From positions 1 to 7,096 of the forward strand of contig JAUXJX010000095.1 of assembly GCA_030624545.1 (NCBI GenBank): DNA of 7,096 nucleotides, read 5' to 3'. The notes beneath the pieces were generated by a model. The model saw nothing but the letters and a program-made list of their open reading frames with translations, had not been told where the DNA came from and ran no database searches. Source of the stretch: Bacteroidota bacterium (GTDB lineage: Bacteria; Zhuqueibacterota; JdFR-76; DREG01). Within the stretch, counting starts at the first letter, position 1. Every line of letters starts with the position of its first letter. The translations under genes and the position numbers were made by a program. Below, piece by piece: positions 1 through 5,948 of this stretch.

Positions 1-779
1 AGGCTGATCGCCAAACAAATGCCGATCAAGGCCAGCAGCACGGCACAGTTTAGCCAAAAACTCACCTGACCGGACATGAGGCCAAGGGGCTGGTAATAGT
101 TGAAAATATTAAAGTTCGTCGTAACCTCAATAGCATCCCACAGTGAACTCAGATAATAAAACAAATAGAAGACCAGGATGATCCCGGCCGCACGCATACC
201 GGTCTTGCTCCCTTCCTTTCCAAAGGTTGATATGAGCATGGAGATGCTCGTGATCAGCACAAACAATAGCCAGAGATTGCTGCCGATCTGAAGCATCCTG
301 GTGAAGAGAAGCCAGGTTAGTTGGTGGAATAGTGAAATTGCCGTTAACGAAACCGCCAATGCGCCGGCAATCATCAAAAGGAGCAGGAGCACAGAGGAAG
401 TCCACAGGCTGAGGACAAGACTGATTCGCTTGAATGGATATGCCAATAATAGCTCGAGAGTGCCGGTCTCAATTTCGCCGGCAATATGACGGTTTGGTAT
501 ATTGATGGCGTTCATTGCTAACAAAGCCAGAACCAGGGGATGGTTAAATCCGAAGGCCGCCGCCCCTTCTACGGTCAAGCGCGAGGCGACATTTTCGCCC
601 AACAATTCACGGAAGCGATCGGGAACCTGCTCCAATAAGGCCATTACGATAGGAGCATAATCCAGCGTTGTAACCAGACGGACTATCAAGAATTGCAGGA
701 TGGCCATAACGAACAGGCTATACAGGGCAAAGCCGCGGTGGTTATTCCAGATGAAGCGGAGGTAAACCAACCTAATCAT
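1..779 (-). CDS. ABC-2 type transporter permease, 3' end outside window
   Basis: This is the membrane subunit of an ABC exporter and partner of the adjacent ATPase. I translated the minus strand from an ATG at 779-777 and found 259 open codons with no stop before the window edge, so the C-terminus is missing. Hydrophobic stretches lie near residues 18-36, 80-92, 124-147, 167-185, 197-213 and 241-259. The segment at 101-118, GEIETGTLELLLAYPFKR, matches the cytoplasmic coupling motif of ABC-2 permeases (E-x-E-x-GTLE-x-LL-x-x-P). The start codon lies inside the last codons of the ATPase gene, giving an 8-base overlap (ATGATTAG, 772-779), so the two are probably translationally coupled. The upstream purine run is only a weak ribosome site. 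Substrate cannot be told; related pairs export antibiotics, lipids or other hydrophobic compounds. Confidence 0.88.
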   Translation of the reverse strand, partial: MIRLVYLRFIWNNHRGFALYSLFVMAILQFLIVRLVTTLDYAPIVMALLEQVPDRFRELLGENVASRLTVEGAAAFGFNHPLVLALLAMNAINIPNRHIAGEIETGTLELLLAYPFKRISLVLSLWTSSVLLLLLMIAGALAVSLTAISLFHQLTWLLFTRMLQIGSNLWLLFVLITSISMLISTFGKEGSKTGMRAAGIILVFYLFYYLSSLWDAIEVTTNFNIFNYYQPLGLMSGQVSFWLNCAVLLALIGICLAIS

Positions 780-1671
780 TTTTTTCACTTCGATAATAGG
801 CCATAAAGACCTCTTCCAGATCCGGTTCGGGAAATGTGAAATCCTCCACCGGCAGATCGATCAGGCTTTTCAACACGGAGTTGATATCGCCCTTCACCAG
901 AAACTCGTAATTCAACCCCTGTTGTTTTACAAGCTGTGCCTCTCCGAGACCTAAATCTTCAACCGGGGACCGAAGGGTCAACTTCAATTTTCTATATCGC
1001 TTCTTTTTCAATCCCTCCAGAGTTTCCAGAGCCACCAAATCACCCTCGCGAATAATGGCCACCCGGTGACAAACCTTTTCGACTTCCGGGAGATTATGGG
1101 AAGAAAAAAAGATGGTCCGGCCATCTGCCTGCGTCTCCCTCAGGAGATCATAAAACTCTTCCTGCATCAATGGGTCCAGACCGATGGTGGGCTCATCTAA
1201 GATCAGCAATTCGGGTTGATGAAAGAAGGCCTGCACGATGCCCAATTTTTGTTTGGTGCCATGAGATAAGTACTTGACCTTTTGGGAAAGGTCATCTCCG
1301 GACAATTGAAACCGGTCAATTAGCCCGGCTTCGCCTTCACGAGGCACTCCTCGCAAATCGGCGACGAAACGCAAAAATCCCGCTCCGGTCATATGGCCGT
1401 AGGCCGCAAAATTTCCGGGCAAATAGCCGCATCTTCGGCGAATCTCCAACGAGTTTCCGAGAACTCGTTCACCAAAAATAGAGATGCTGCCGGATGTTGG
1501 CCTGAGCAGATCCAGCAGAAGTCGAATCGTCGTGGTTTTGCCCGCTCCGTTAGGGCCGAGGAAGCCAAAGATCTCACCCCGGTTCACGGCGAAATCGATA
1601 TTCCGGACGCCGACGGTTTTCCCGTAGAATTTCGTTAAATCTTCAACAGAGATAATGGTAGAAGGTGGCAT
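772..1671 (-). CDS. ABC transporter ATP-binding protein, DrrA/CcmA-like exporter type
   Basis: This cytoplasmic ATPase powers the export permease encoded next to it. Motifs in order in the 299-residue protein: Walker A GPNGAGKT at 39-46, GYLPG after the first subdomain at 82-86, signature LSHGT at 135-139, Walker B LLILDE at 155-160, D-loop GLDP at 164-167, and switch histidine H192 in SSHNL. The signature departs from LSGGQ, but variants of this kind (SHG or SRG followed by x-KQKL) are normal in this exporter subfamily and do not imply inactivity. Residues about 215-299 form the C-terminal extension common in drug and polyketide exporters. The ATG at 1671 has no Shine-Dalgarno sequence; the bases before it are CCTTCCTCC-like, the opposite polarity. 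A leaderless or weakly initiated start is therefore possible. Confidence 0.93.
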   Translation of the reverse strand: MPPSTIISVEDLTKFYGKTVGVRNIDFAVNRGEIFGFLGPNGAGKTTTIRLLLDLLRPTSGSISIFGERVLGNSLEIRRRCGYLPGNFAAYGHMTGAGFLRFVADLRGVPREGEAGLIDRFQLSGDDLSQKVKYLSHGTKQKLGIVQAFFHQPELLILDEPTIGLDPLMQEEFYDLLRETQADGRTIFFSSHNLPEVEKVCHRVAIIREGDLVALETLEGLKKKRYRKLKLTLRSPVEDLGLGEAQLVKQQGLNYEFLVKGDINSVLKSLIDLPVEDFTFPEPDLEEVFMAYYRSEKND

Positions 1672-1698
1672 ATTTGTTAGAATAGGAGGAAGGTGACC

Positions 1699-1790
1699 AG
1701 GCCTGCCAGGTTTTGTAGAACTCTATTGATAATAACTAAAGCACTTCTTCCAAAAATGCCAAACAAAACGCTGGCAAACCTGCCAGGCCT
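1699..1790. repeat. Inverted-repeat pair flanking a short intergenic segment
   Basis: Arm 1699-1713 (AGGCCTGCCAGGTTT) and the reverse complement of arm 1776-1790 (AGGCCTGGCAGGTTT) match at 14 of 15 bases; the single mismatch is at the centre of CCTG[C/G]CAGG. They face each other across about 62 bases of AT-rich DNA with no convincing gene. The arms are far apart for a simple hairpin and too palindromic to be chance coding sequence. The layout resembles a small non-autonomous element or a dispersed intergenic repeat bounded by terminal inverted repeats. I see no target-site duplication at the ends (CC before the left arm, AA after the right), so mobility is not supported by this copy alone. 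Confidence 0.5.
1761..1786 (-). terminator. Probable Rho-independent terminator of the lipoprotein gene
   Basis: On the minus strand a perfect 6-bp stem, CTGGCA and TGCCAG around a GGTT loop (1786 to 1771), is followed by CGTTTTGTTT (1770-1761). It lies about 90 bases beyond the lipoprotein stop and before the ABC genes, where that transcript should end. The stem is short and the T-run is broken by one G, so efficiency may be modest. It overlaps the right arm of the inverted-repeat pair, so the repeat itself may supply the terminator. Confidence 0.5.
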
Positions 1791-1875
1791 AAAAAGGACG
1801 GGCTTTCTAATGCTCCCAGCAACACTCAATAGAGCGCACATGCTCCAAATTCCTTCCGAAGCAGGCCGCATGGAG

Positions 1876-2439
1876 CTATCCCTTAATTGAATTCATAAAC
1901 TCGGCAAAGCTCCTTTCCCAAGAATCGATCGTATTCTTCGGGCCGGTCATTTTTACAAACCAGGGACCTCCGCTGTGTTCAACCACGGCTGCCAGCATCC
2001 TGAAATTCGGCTTTTCGGTGGTAACCGGTGACATGGGCGTCATCTGGAAAAGATAGGTGCCCGAAACATCTACGGTTGTCTGCTTCAACTCATTTACGGT
2101 CGCGGACGAGATCTTTGCCATGTCTCCTGCCGATGAGCCGTCCGCCTGGGTAAACTGGCCCACCCATCTCTGGATGTTCGCCATCACGCCTCCGCCCTGC
2201 CCTAGGCCAAAATAGAAAACCACGACCGTGGCATCTTCGGGATCATTTTCAAGCTTTGGCAGGCGAAACTGCGCCTTTCGCATTGAGGAGCTTGGCGCTT
2301 CTTCAACCCAACCGCCAGGGACCGTCCAGGATATGGGCCCGCTGCTGCCGGCCTGTCCGGTGGTTTCTTGTCCTGCTTCTTCACCTTTCTGACCGCATGC
2401 GAGTAAGACAGTGGCAGCCAGGAAAATCGCTCTTTTCAT
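1876..2439 (-). CDS. Putative secreted lipoprotein of unknown function
   Basis: The 187-residue product has a short signal peptide (K2, R3, then a hydrophobic run) ending in a lipobox, VLLAC, with the lipidated cysteine at C15. A flexible Gly/Ser/Gln/Glu-rich linker follows at 16-34, then one globular domain from about 36 to 187. That domain opens with SWTVPGGWVEEAPSSSMRKA and carries several aromatic and beta-type segments (VVVFYFG, YLFQMTP, WFVKMTG). I do not recognise a named family; it is probably membrane-anchored and faces the periplasm or outside. I chose the ATG at 2439 because GGGAGG sits 10 bases upstream and the signal peptide then begins correctly. An in-frame TTG at 2457 would place that ribosome site inside the gene. 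The gene stands alone, upstream of and parallel to the ABC exporter but separated by a likely terminator. Confidence 0.8.
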   Translation of the reverse strand: MKRAIFLAATVLLACGQKGEEAGQETTGQAGSSGPISWTVPGGWVEEAPSSSMRKAQFRLPKLENDPEDATVVVFYFGLGQGGGVMANIQRWVGQFTQADGSSAGDMAKISSATVNELKQTTVDVSGTYLFQMTPMSPVTTEKPNFRMLAAVVEHSGGPWFVKMTGPKNTIDSWERSFAEFMNSIKG

Positions 2440-2595
2440 GTAATTGATTCCTCCCAAATTATGCAGATGATCGTAAGGAATTCTCAGATTGCAAGGTAAT
2501 CCATCAAAATGAAAATAGCAAGGGATTAGAGCTAATTGGTGGACTAGGTTGTTGGATCAAAAAAACTTGATTTTTGCCCATTTGTATCATAATCA

Positions 2596-2624
2596 TTGAA
2601 ACAAGACAACGTGCTTCATAATAT
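2596..2624 (+). promoter_or_regulatory. Predicted sigma70-type promoter of the SatD pair
   Basis: A -35-like TTGAAA (2596-2601) and a -10-like TAATAT (2619-2624) are separated by 17 bases. CATAAT at 2617-2622 is an alternative -10 with 15-base spacing. Transcription would begin near 2631, leaving a leader of about 37 bases before the ATG at 2668. The -10 box falls within the palindrome at 2612-2632. Confidence 0.5.
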
Positions 2625-2632
2625 ATGAAGCA
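2612..2632. promoter_or_regulatory. Perfect 9+3+9 palindrome, candidate operator
   Basis: TGCTTCATA (2612-2620) and its exact reverse complement TATGAAGCA (2624-2632) flank a three-base centre, ATA. It covers the predicted -10 box and start site of the SatD transcript, so a protein bound here would block RNA polymerase. No T-run follows, so it is not a terminator. The binding protein is unknown; the SatD protein itself, with its C-terminal helix-turn-helix, is a natural candidate for autoregulation. Confidence 0.5.
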
Positions 2633-2667
2633 TCGATACCGAGTTCACAAATAGTGAAACTCCAATT

Positions 2668-3294
2668 ATGGCAAATCATCACATCCTAATGGCCGATGTC
2701 ATTGCCAGCCATCAATATGGTGGTAATGACCTAAGCCAATCTCTTTCCAAATTGGTCTCAAGTTGTAATAGGACATTCGCCGATAGGATTTTATCTCCTT
2801 ACACAATTACTCTGGGGGATGAATTCCAAGGCGTGGCAGCTTCACTGGGGTCTGCTGTTGAAGCAATATTCTACGTAGAAGAATATCGTTTGGATGAAAA
2901 GCTCAAATTTAAGCTTAGATATGCTCTTTGCTACGGTGAAATTGAAAGCGAGCTAAATCCCAAAATCGCCCATGGCATGCTGGGATCAGGTCTGAGCGAA
3001 GCACGAAAAATGTTGAATGGTAGAAAAATTGGAAATTCAAGATTCCGCTTCAAATTGGATGATAAAAGAAAATCAAAGCAACTTACACGTTTATTCCGTT
3101 TGATTGAATCCGTTGTGAGCAAGTGGAAGGAAAGAGATTATCCACTAATTAGTGAAATGCTAACCAATGATAATGATCAACAAGTCGGTCTGAAGTTTAA
3201 TAAGAACCGATCTCAGATTTGGAAACGGCGAAAAAATCTAAGAATCGAGGAATATCTAACCTTGAAAAAAATCATACTTGACCTGATAAATTGA
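2668..3294 (+). CDS. SatD family protein with C-terminal helix-turn-helix
   Basis: The 208-residue product matches the SatD family, named after a gene in the Streptococcus mutans secretion and acid tolerance locus; its biochemical role is unknown. Family marks: an N-terminal strand ending MADVIAS (8-14), TLGDEFQG (48-55), a YALCYGEIE strand (85-93), and HGMLGSGLSEARKML (102-116), the counterpart of the usual GPAF-x-x-AREAL segment. Residues about 162-196 look like a helix-turn-helix (QVGLKFNKNRSQIWKRRKN), also usual for the family. D10 and D51-E52 are spaced like the two metal-binding acidic positions of class III cyclase or GGDEF palm domains; I infer this resemblance and cannot test it here. 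No strong ribosome site precedes the ATG at 2668. The gene is much more AT-rich than its flanks, suggesting transfer. It is coupled to the membrane protein gene downstream. Confidence 0.83.
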   Translation: MANHHILMADVIASHQYGGNDLSQSLSKLVSSCNRTFADRILSPYTITLGDEFQGVAASLGSAVEAIFYVEEYRLDEKLKFKLRYALCYGEIESELNPKIAHGMLGSGLSEARKMLNGRKIGNSRFRFKLDDKRKSKQLTRLFRLIESVVSKWKERDYPLISEMLTNDNDQQVGLKFNKNRSQIWKRRKNLRIEEYLTLKKIILDLIN

Positions 3295-3305
3295 CTCGAC
3301 CCTAT

Positions 3306-3638
3306 ATGAATTACCTATTCGTGATATTGATCTTTGTTGCCGGAGAATCTGTAGGCTATTTCATCTTTCTATCCGTCCGACGTAAGTTAGGGCGTGATGA
3401 ACGCTCTAAGAACAAAAGACCGGTTTTGAAAGGTATATTGGAAAGGTTGATGCTGTACGTCGGCCTTCTCCATGGATTTCCACAAATCCTCATTGCTTTT
3501 GCTGCCCTGAAACTTGGCACCAGATTTCGGGAGGATGAAGAGAATCGAATTTCAAATGATTATTTCCTCATAGGCAATTTGATCTCTATTCTTTTGGCAA
3601 TGATCTACTCCATAGTAGCATTGTCGTTAGCGAGCTAA
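3306..3638 (+). CDS. Small three-helix membrane protein paired with SatD
   Basis: The 110-residue product has predicted membrane helices near 3-23, 46-69 and 86-108, with a basic loop after the first (RRKLGRDERSKNKR). The core around 40-95 (VLKGILERL, GFPQ, KLGTRF, SNDYFLIGN) looks strongly constrained and I believe it recurs beside satD genes, though I cannot name a family. Two starts are possible: an ATG at 3306, 12 bases past the satD stop and at the first helix, or a TTG at 3291 that overlaps the satD stop as TTGA and adds five residues. Neither has a clear ribosome site, so expression probably depends on ribosomes finishing satD. It shares the AT-rich composition of satD. A role as membrane partner or effector of the SatD protein is inferred from linkage only. 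Confidence 0.72.
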   Translation: MNYLFVILIFVAGESVGYFIFLSVRRKLGRDERSKNKRPVLKGILERLMLYVGLLHGFPQILIAFAALKLGTRFREDEENRISNDYFLIGNLISILLAMIYSIVALSLAS

Positions 3639-3654
3639 AAATAATCATAGCTCG
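3631..3654 (+). terminator. Stop-codon hairpin, weak terminator candidate
   Basis: CGAGCTA (3631-3637) and TAGCTCG (3648-3654) form a perfect 7-bp stem with a 10-base AT-rich loop; the left arm includes the first bases of the stop codon of the small membrane protein gene. No T-run follows (AAAACC), so it is not a standard intrinsic terminator. It could protect the 3' end of the mRNA or assist termination. Confidence 0.3.
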
Positions 3655-3744
3655 AAAACCTATTTCAGATCGTACCACACATTTAGTTCCCTCTTTAATG
3701 ACCGGACCACAGTAGGGATTTGTTAAGCATTTTGAAAATTCAAT

Positions 3745-3763
3745 AACTTTGTATTGCAAAGTT
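3745..3763. promoter_or_regulatory. 7+5+7 dyad overlapping the -35 box, candidate operator
   Basis: AACTTTG (3745-3751) and CAAAGTT (3757-3763) are exact inverted copies around five bases (TATTG). The dyad covers the predicted -35 element of the following operon. Its size and place fit a site for a dimeric winged-helix repressor, and the operon encodes one at 4446-4826. Autoregulation is therefore a reasonable inference. Confidence 0.45.
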
Positions 3764-3782
3764 CTCTAGATTTTATTATATT
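3754..3782 (+). promoter_or_regulatory. Predicted promoter of the 3808-5841 operon
   Basis: TTGCAA (3754-3759) and TATATT (3777-3782) are separated by 17 bases. TATTAT at 3774-3779 is an overlapping alternative -10. The initiation site would be near 3789, about 20 bases before the first gene, leaving just enough leader for the AGGAG ribosome site at 3800-3804. Confidence 0.5.
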
Positions 3783-3807
3783 CTGCCGTAACAAGTGATA
3801 GGAGCCC

Positions 3808-4428
3808 ATGATGATTGCCAATCACATACATGATGCTTTGGCGCAAGTTCGGGAGCTGCAGCAGAAGATCCTGGAAAAGCAGCGCTTCAAAGGCTATTCC
3901 GGGCGGGCAAGAGCACTGGCAGGAACGCTCGCATTGCTTGCCGCAGCCTTGATGTCTGCCCCCTTCTTTCCTAAAACCACTTCGGCCCACCTTATGGGCT
4001 GGGGAGTTGTTTTCGCGTTTGGATTTGCCATTAACTATGGCGCCTTGCTGCACTGGTTCCTGTTCGATCCCTCCGCAAAACGTGACTTTCGCAGGCTTAG
4101 GCCGGCCATCGACGCCTTCCCTCCTCTTTTGGTCGGCGGCATACTAACCCTGGTCATGATTCTCAATGACCAACATCAATTCTTATTCGGAATCTGGATG
4201 TGTCTGTTTGGCCTGACCAGCCTTGTCTCCCGGCCGGTCCTTCCTAAATTGATCTGGGCGGTGGGCTTCTTCTACATCATCAGCGGCACCATCTACTTGC
4301 TGTCGCCAAACAAGTCCTTTGTAAATCCCTGGCCAATGGGCATTGTCTTCTTCGTGGGCGAATGGTTGGGCGGCATCGTTTTACATTTTGATGACAAGTT
4401 TGGAAGGGGCTTTCGAGATGAGATCTAA
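3808..4428 (+). CDS. Six-helix integral membrane protein of unknown function
   Basis: The product (206 residues) starts with a charged amphipathic region (residues 1-35, rich in Gln, Glu, Lys and Arg), then predicted membrane helices near 36-54, 62-87, 104-119, 124-140, 147-166 and 174-193, and a short charged tail. Polar or aromatic residues inside or next to the helices (H82, W83, W130, W178, E185, W186) may be functional. I do not recognise a named family. Two adjacent ATG codons compete: with AGGAG at 3800-3804, the ATG at 3811 has six-base spacing and may be the true start, removing one residue. It is the first gene of the operon, and the regulator gene follows after 17 bases, so its level is probably what the regulator controls. 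Confidence 0.75.
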   Translation: MMIANHIHDALAQVRELQQKILEKQRFKGYSGRARALAGTLALLAAALMSAPFFPKTTSAHLMGWGVVFAFGFAINYGALLHWFLFDPSAKRDFRRLRPAIDAFPPLLVGGILTLVMILNDQHQFLFGIWMCLFGLTSLVSRPVLPKLIWAVGFFYIISGTIYLLSPNKSFVNPWPMGIVFFVGEWLGGIVLHFDDKFGRGFRDEI

Positions 4429-4445
4429 AATGAAAGGGAGTAGCC

Positions 4446-4826
4446 ATGCCCTTAACGAATGAGAATGTCTATGCGGGCTTGAAAAGAATCTTTCATGAGC
4501 CCAGCCGGCTCGCGATTATGTCGGCTCTGTGCAGCGCCGTGGATGGCCTAACCTTCAATGAGCTTAAGGAGGAATGCGATCTCTCCTTTGGCAATCTGAG
4601 CAGCCATTTGAAGACGCTGCAGGATGCCGGCGTCATTGCTATCAAGAAGTCATTCGTGAAAAACAAGCCGCGCACGACCGCTTTCATAACCGATGCAGGA
4701 CGGGAAAGTTTTATCGAATATCTCAAAGCACTGGAAGATGCCCTAAAGAAAGCCGCACAAGCCGTTTCTACAGATAAAGCAAGTGTGCCCTTTCCTCTTC
4801 CGGGTCTAAAGCCTGCTCAAACCTAA
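4446..4826 (+). CDS. Winged-helix transcriptional regulator (HTH_34, ArsR/MarR-like)
   Basis: The 126-residue protein fits the compact winged-helix family often annotated as HTH_34. A first helix (about 8-17) leads to H17-E-P-S-RLAIMSAL (17-28), then TFNELKEECDLSFGNLSSHLKTLQDAG (36-62), where the recognition helix is roughly 46-60. A basic wing follows, IKKSFVKNKPRTTAFIT (66-82), and a helical tail, DAGRESFIEYLKALEDAL, that probably dimerises. The wing and the GNLSSHL segment agree closely with the family. I see no metal-binding cysteine pair typical of ArsR sensors. GGGAG at 4436-4440 is five bases before the ATG. The regulator probably binds near 3745-3763 and controls its own operon; the inducing signal cannot be read from the sequence. 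Confidence 0.86.
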   Translation: MPLTNENVYAGLKRIFHEPSRLAIMSALCSAVDGLTFNELKEECDLSFGNLSSHLKTLQDAGVIAIKKSFVKNKPRTTAFITDAGRESFIEYLKALEDALKKAAQAVSTDKASVPFPLPGLKPAQT

Positions 4827-4835
4827 AGGTGCACT

Positions 4836-5147
4836 GTGTACGTTTATCTGATTTATCTCCTGATCTTCTTCGCCATCCCGGTTGGCATACTGGGCTGGCT
4901 TGTGCGAAAAGACCTGATCAGATACAAAAGAACGATTCTTTGGTGCCTGGCCTTCATTTACACCATGGGCTGGGTTTGGGACTGGCTCTCCGTGAAGACA
5001 GGCGTGTGGCGCTACGACAGCGCCGAAACCGTCGGCCTGTGGTTAGATGGGCTGCCTGTTGAGGAGTTTGTCGGTTTTTATCTGCTAGGCGCATTTTTGC
5101 TCATCACCGTGTTCCTGGCAATCCGCAGGAAATTGAAGCATGTTTGA
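4836..5147 (+). CDS. Lycopene cyclase domain protein, first half (CrtYc-like)
   Basis: This 103-residue membrane protein matches the first repeat of the heterodimeric or fused CrtYc/CrtYd lycopene cyclases, which cyclise the ends of linear carotenoids in the membrane. It has helices near 3-23, 33-52 and 78-96, a WDWLSVKTGVWRY segment (48-60) equal to the family's WD-x-x-x-x-x-x-GVW, and the conserved acidic motif PVEEF at 74-78. The length is normal for a half-protein. The start is a GTG at 4836, with AAGG at 4826-4829 six bases upstream, just after the regulator stop. The end overlaps the next gene by eight bases, so the two halves are probably made together. No crtB or crtI gene is in the window, so a carotenoid substrate is unproven and another isoprenoid is possible. 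Confidence 0.85.
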   Translation: MYVYLIYLLIFFAIPVGILGWLVRKDLIRYKRTILWCLAFIYTMGWVWDWLSVKTGVWRYDSAETVGLWLDGLPVEEFVGFYLLGAFLLITVFLAIRRKLKHV

Positions 5148-5841
5148 TCACTTGAGCTACATCGGCTACACACTTTTATTCTGCGTTCCTCCCCTGCTTC
5201 TTATATGGCTGCGCCGGGAATTCTTCGAGATTCTCGTTGGAAATCTCCGGACCATTTTCCTGTCGACAATCATTCTCACAATCTATGGCAGCCTGATCTG
5301 GCCAATCGCCTTGAAGTACGGCGCGTGGGCCTATTCGAGCGAAAAAATCTCCAATGTCAAATTGATGGGATTGGTGTTCATCGACGATGTCATCTGGTGG
5401 ATTTTCATCGGGCTCATCTTTTCGTCCTTCATTTCGCTATCGACTTATTATGAAGACAGGGGCGTCGATATTGTCTGGCGGGAAATCAGGGGGCTTTTGG
5501 CCAGTTTCAGGAATGCTCTCCGGGGATTAAGAATCATCACTCTGGAGAGAAATTCGACGATTCATGTAGCCATTGCCGTATTTGTCCTGCTGGAGGGCGT
5601 ACTCTTTAGAATTTCTAAGATGGAGTGGCTATTCGTCATGGTCGCCATCGGGGCAGTTTTGGGATTCGAGATCTTGAACAGCGCTGTGGAGCGCCTGGCC
5701 GCCAAGTATTCTGCGCAACAAGATGCGGAAATCGGCCTCATCAAAGACGCGGCTGCGGCGGGTGTGCTGGTTGCTTCGGCGGCGGCTGCTGTAATTGGCT
5801 TCGTGATCTTTATGTCGAGAATTTTGAGATTTCTGTTGTGA
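5140..5841 (+). CDS. Fusion: second lycopene-cyclase-type domain plus DgkA lipid kinase
   Basis: In the 233-residue product, residues 1-100 form a second cyclase-type repeat: helices near 10-25, 38-58 and 78-99, and KYGAWAY (59-65) where the family has GVW. The usual P-x-E-E motif appears as FIDD (80-83), losing the proline and replacing both glutamates by aspartates. A linker (101-121) leads to a full DgkA domain (about 122-226): SFRNALRGLRI, ERN (136-138), H142, EILNSAVE (177-184) with the key E177, N180 and E184, and KDAAAAGVL (202-210). DgkA enzymes use ATP to phosphorylate diacylglycerol or, in Gram-positive forms that this resembles, undecaprenol. The kinase looks intact, though the usual aspartate after ER-x-x is alanine. 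AGGA lies nine bases before the ATG at 5140. I see no frameshift at the junction. Confidence 0.85.
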   Translation: MFDHLSYIGYTLLFCVPPLLLIWLRREFFEILVGNLRTIFLSTIILTIYGSLIWPIALKYGAWAYSSEKISNVKLMGLVFIDDVIWWIFIGLIFSSFISLSTYYEDRGVDIVWREIRGLLASFRNALRGLRIITLERNSTIHVAIAVFVLLEGVLFRISKMEWLFVMVAIGAVLGFEILNSAVERLAAKYSAQQDAEIGLIKDAAAAGVLVASAAAAVIGFVIFMSRILRFLL

Positions 5842-5948
5842 TAGCCGGTACAAAAGACGTTTCACCACATTCGATGACTGACGGCTTTTTCTTCCTTCGG
5901 CTGAGAGGCCAGGGTTAGGCCTTCTAAAATTTATACTAAGAGGTTAAT
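5842..5948. other. Intergenic gap between the operon and creD
   Basis: These 107 bases hold no open frame of note. AGCCG (5843-5847) could pair with CGGCT (5882-5886), which runs into a T-rich stretch (5886-5890), but the loop is about 34 bases, so a terminator is doubtful. TATACT at 5932-5937 resembles a -10 box without a matching -35 at 17 bases. Whether creD has its own promoter or is read from the operon is therefore open. Confidence 0.35.

Noticed and set aside
135..139. Non-canonical signature LSHGT (residues 135-139 of the ABC ATPase) as a sign of a dead enzyme
   Set aside because: Walker A, Walker B and the switch histidine are intact, and signature variants of this kind are common in this exporter subfamily.
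127..405. A 92-codon minus-strand open frame in the permease region
   Set aside because: It is an out-of-frame shadow of the ABC permease, whose correct frame is open from 779 to the window edge and carries the family motif.
1677..1871. A 64-codon minus-strand open frame between the lipoprotein and the ABC ATPase
   Set aside because: It spans the inverted repeats and the terminator-like hairpin, and the product shows no recognisable motif. It is most likely chance.
4829..5062. A 77-codon plus-strand open frame starting with ATG-like reading over the cyclase gene
   Set aside because: It overlaps the CrtYc-like frame, which has a good ribosome site, membrane helices and the PVEEF motif; the alternative frame encodes a basic, low-complexity peptide.
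5843..5890. AGCCG/CGGCT pairing followed by a T-run as a terminator of the operon
   Set aside because: The stem is only five bases and the loop about 34 bases, so it cannot be called with confidence.
5907..5921. AGGCC and GGCCT inverted pair upstream of creD as an operator
   Set aside because: Arms are only five bases with a seven-base centre and no clear promoter alongside; chance is likely.
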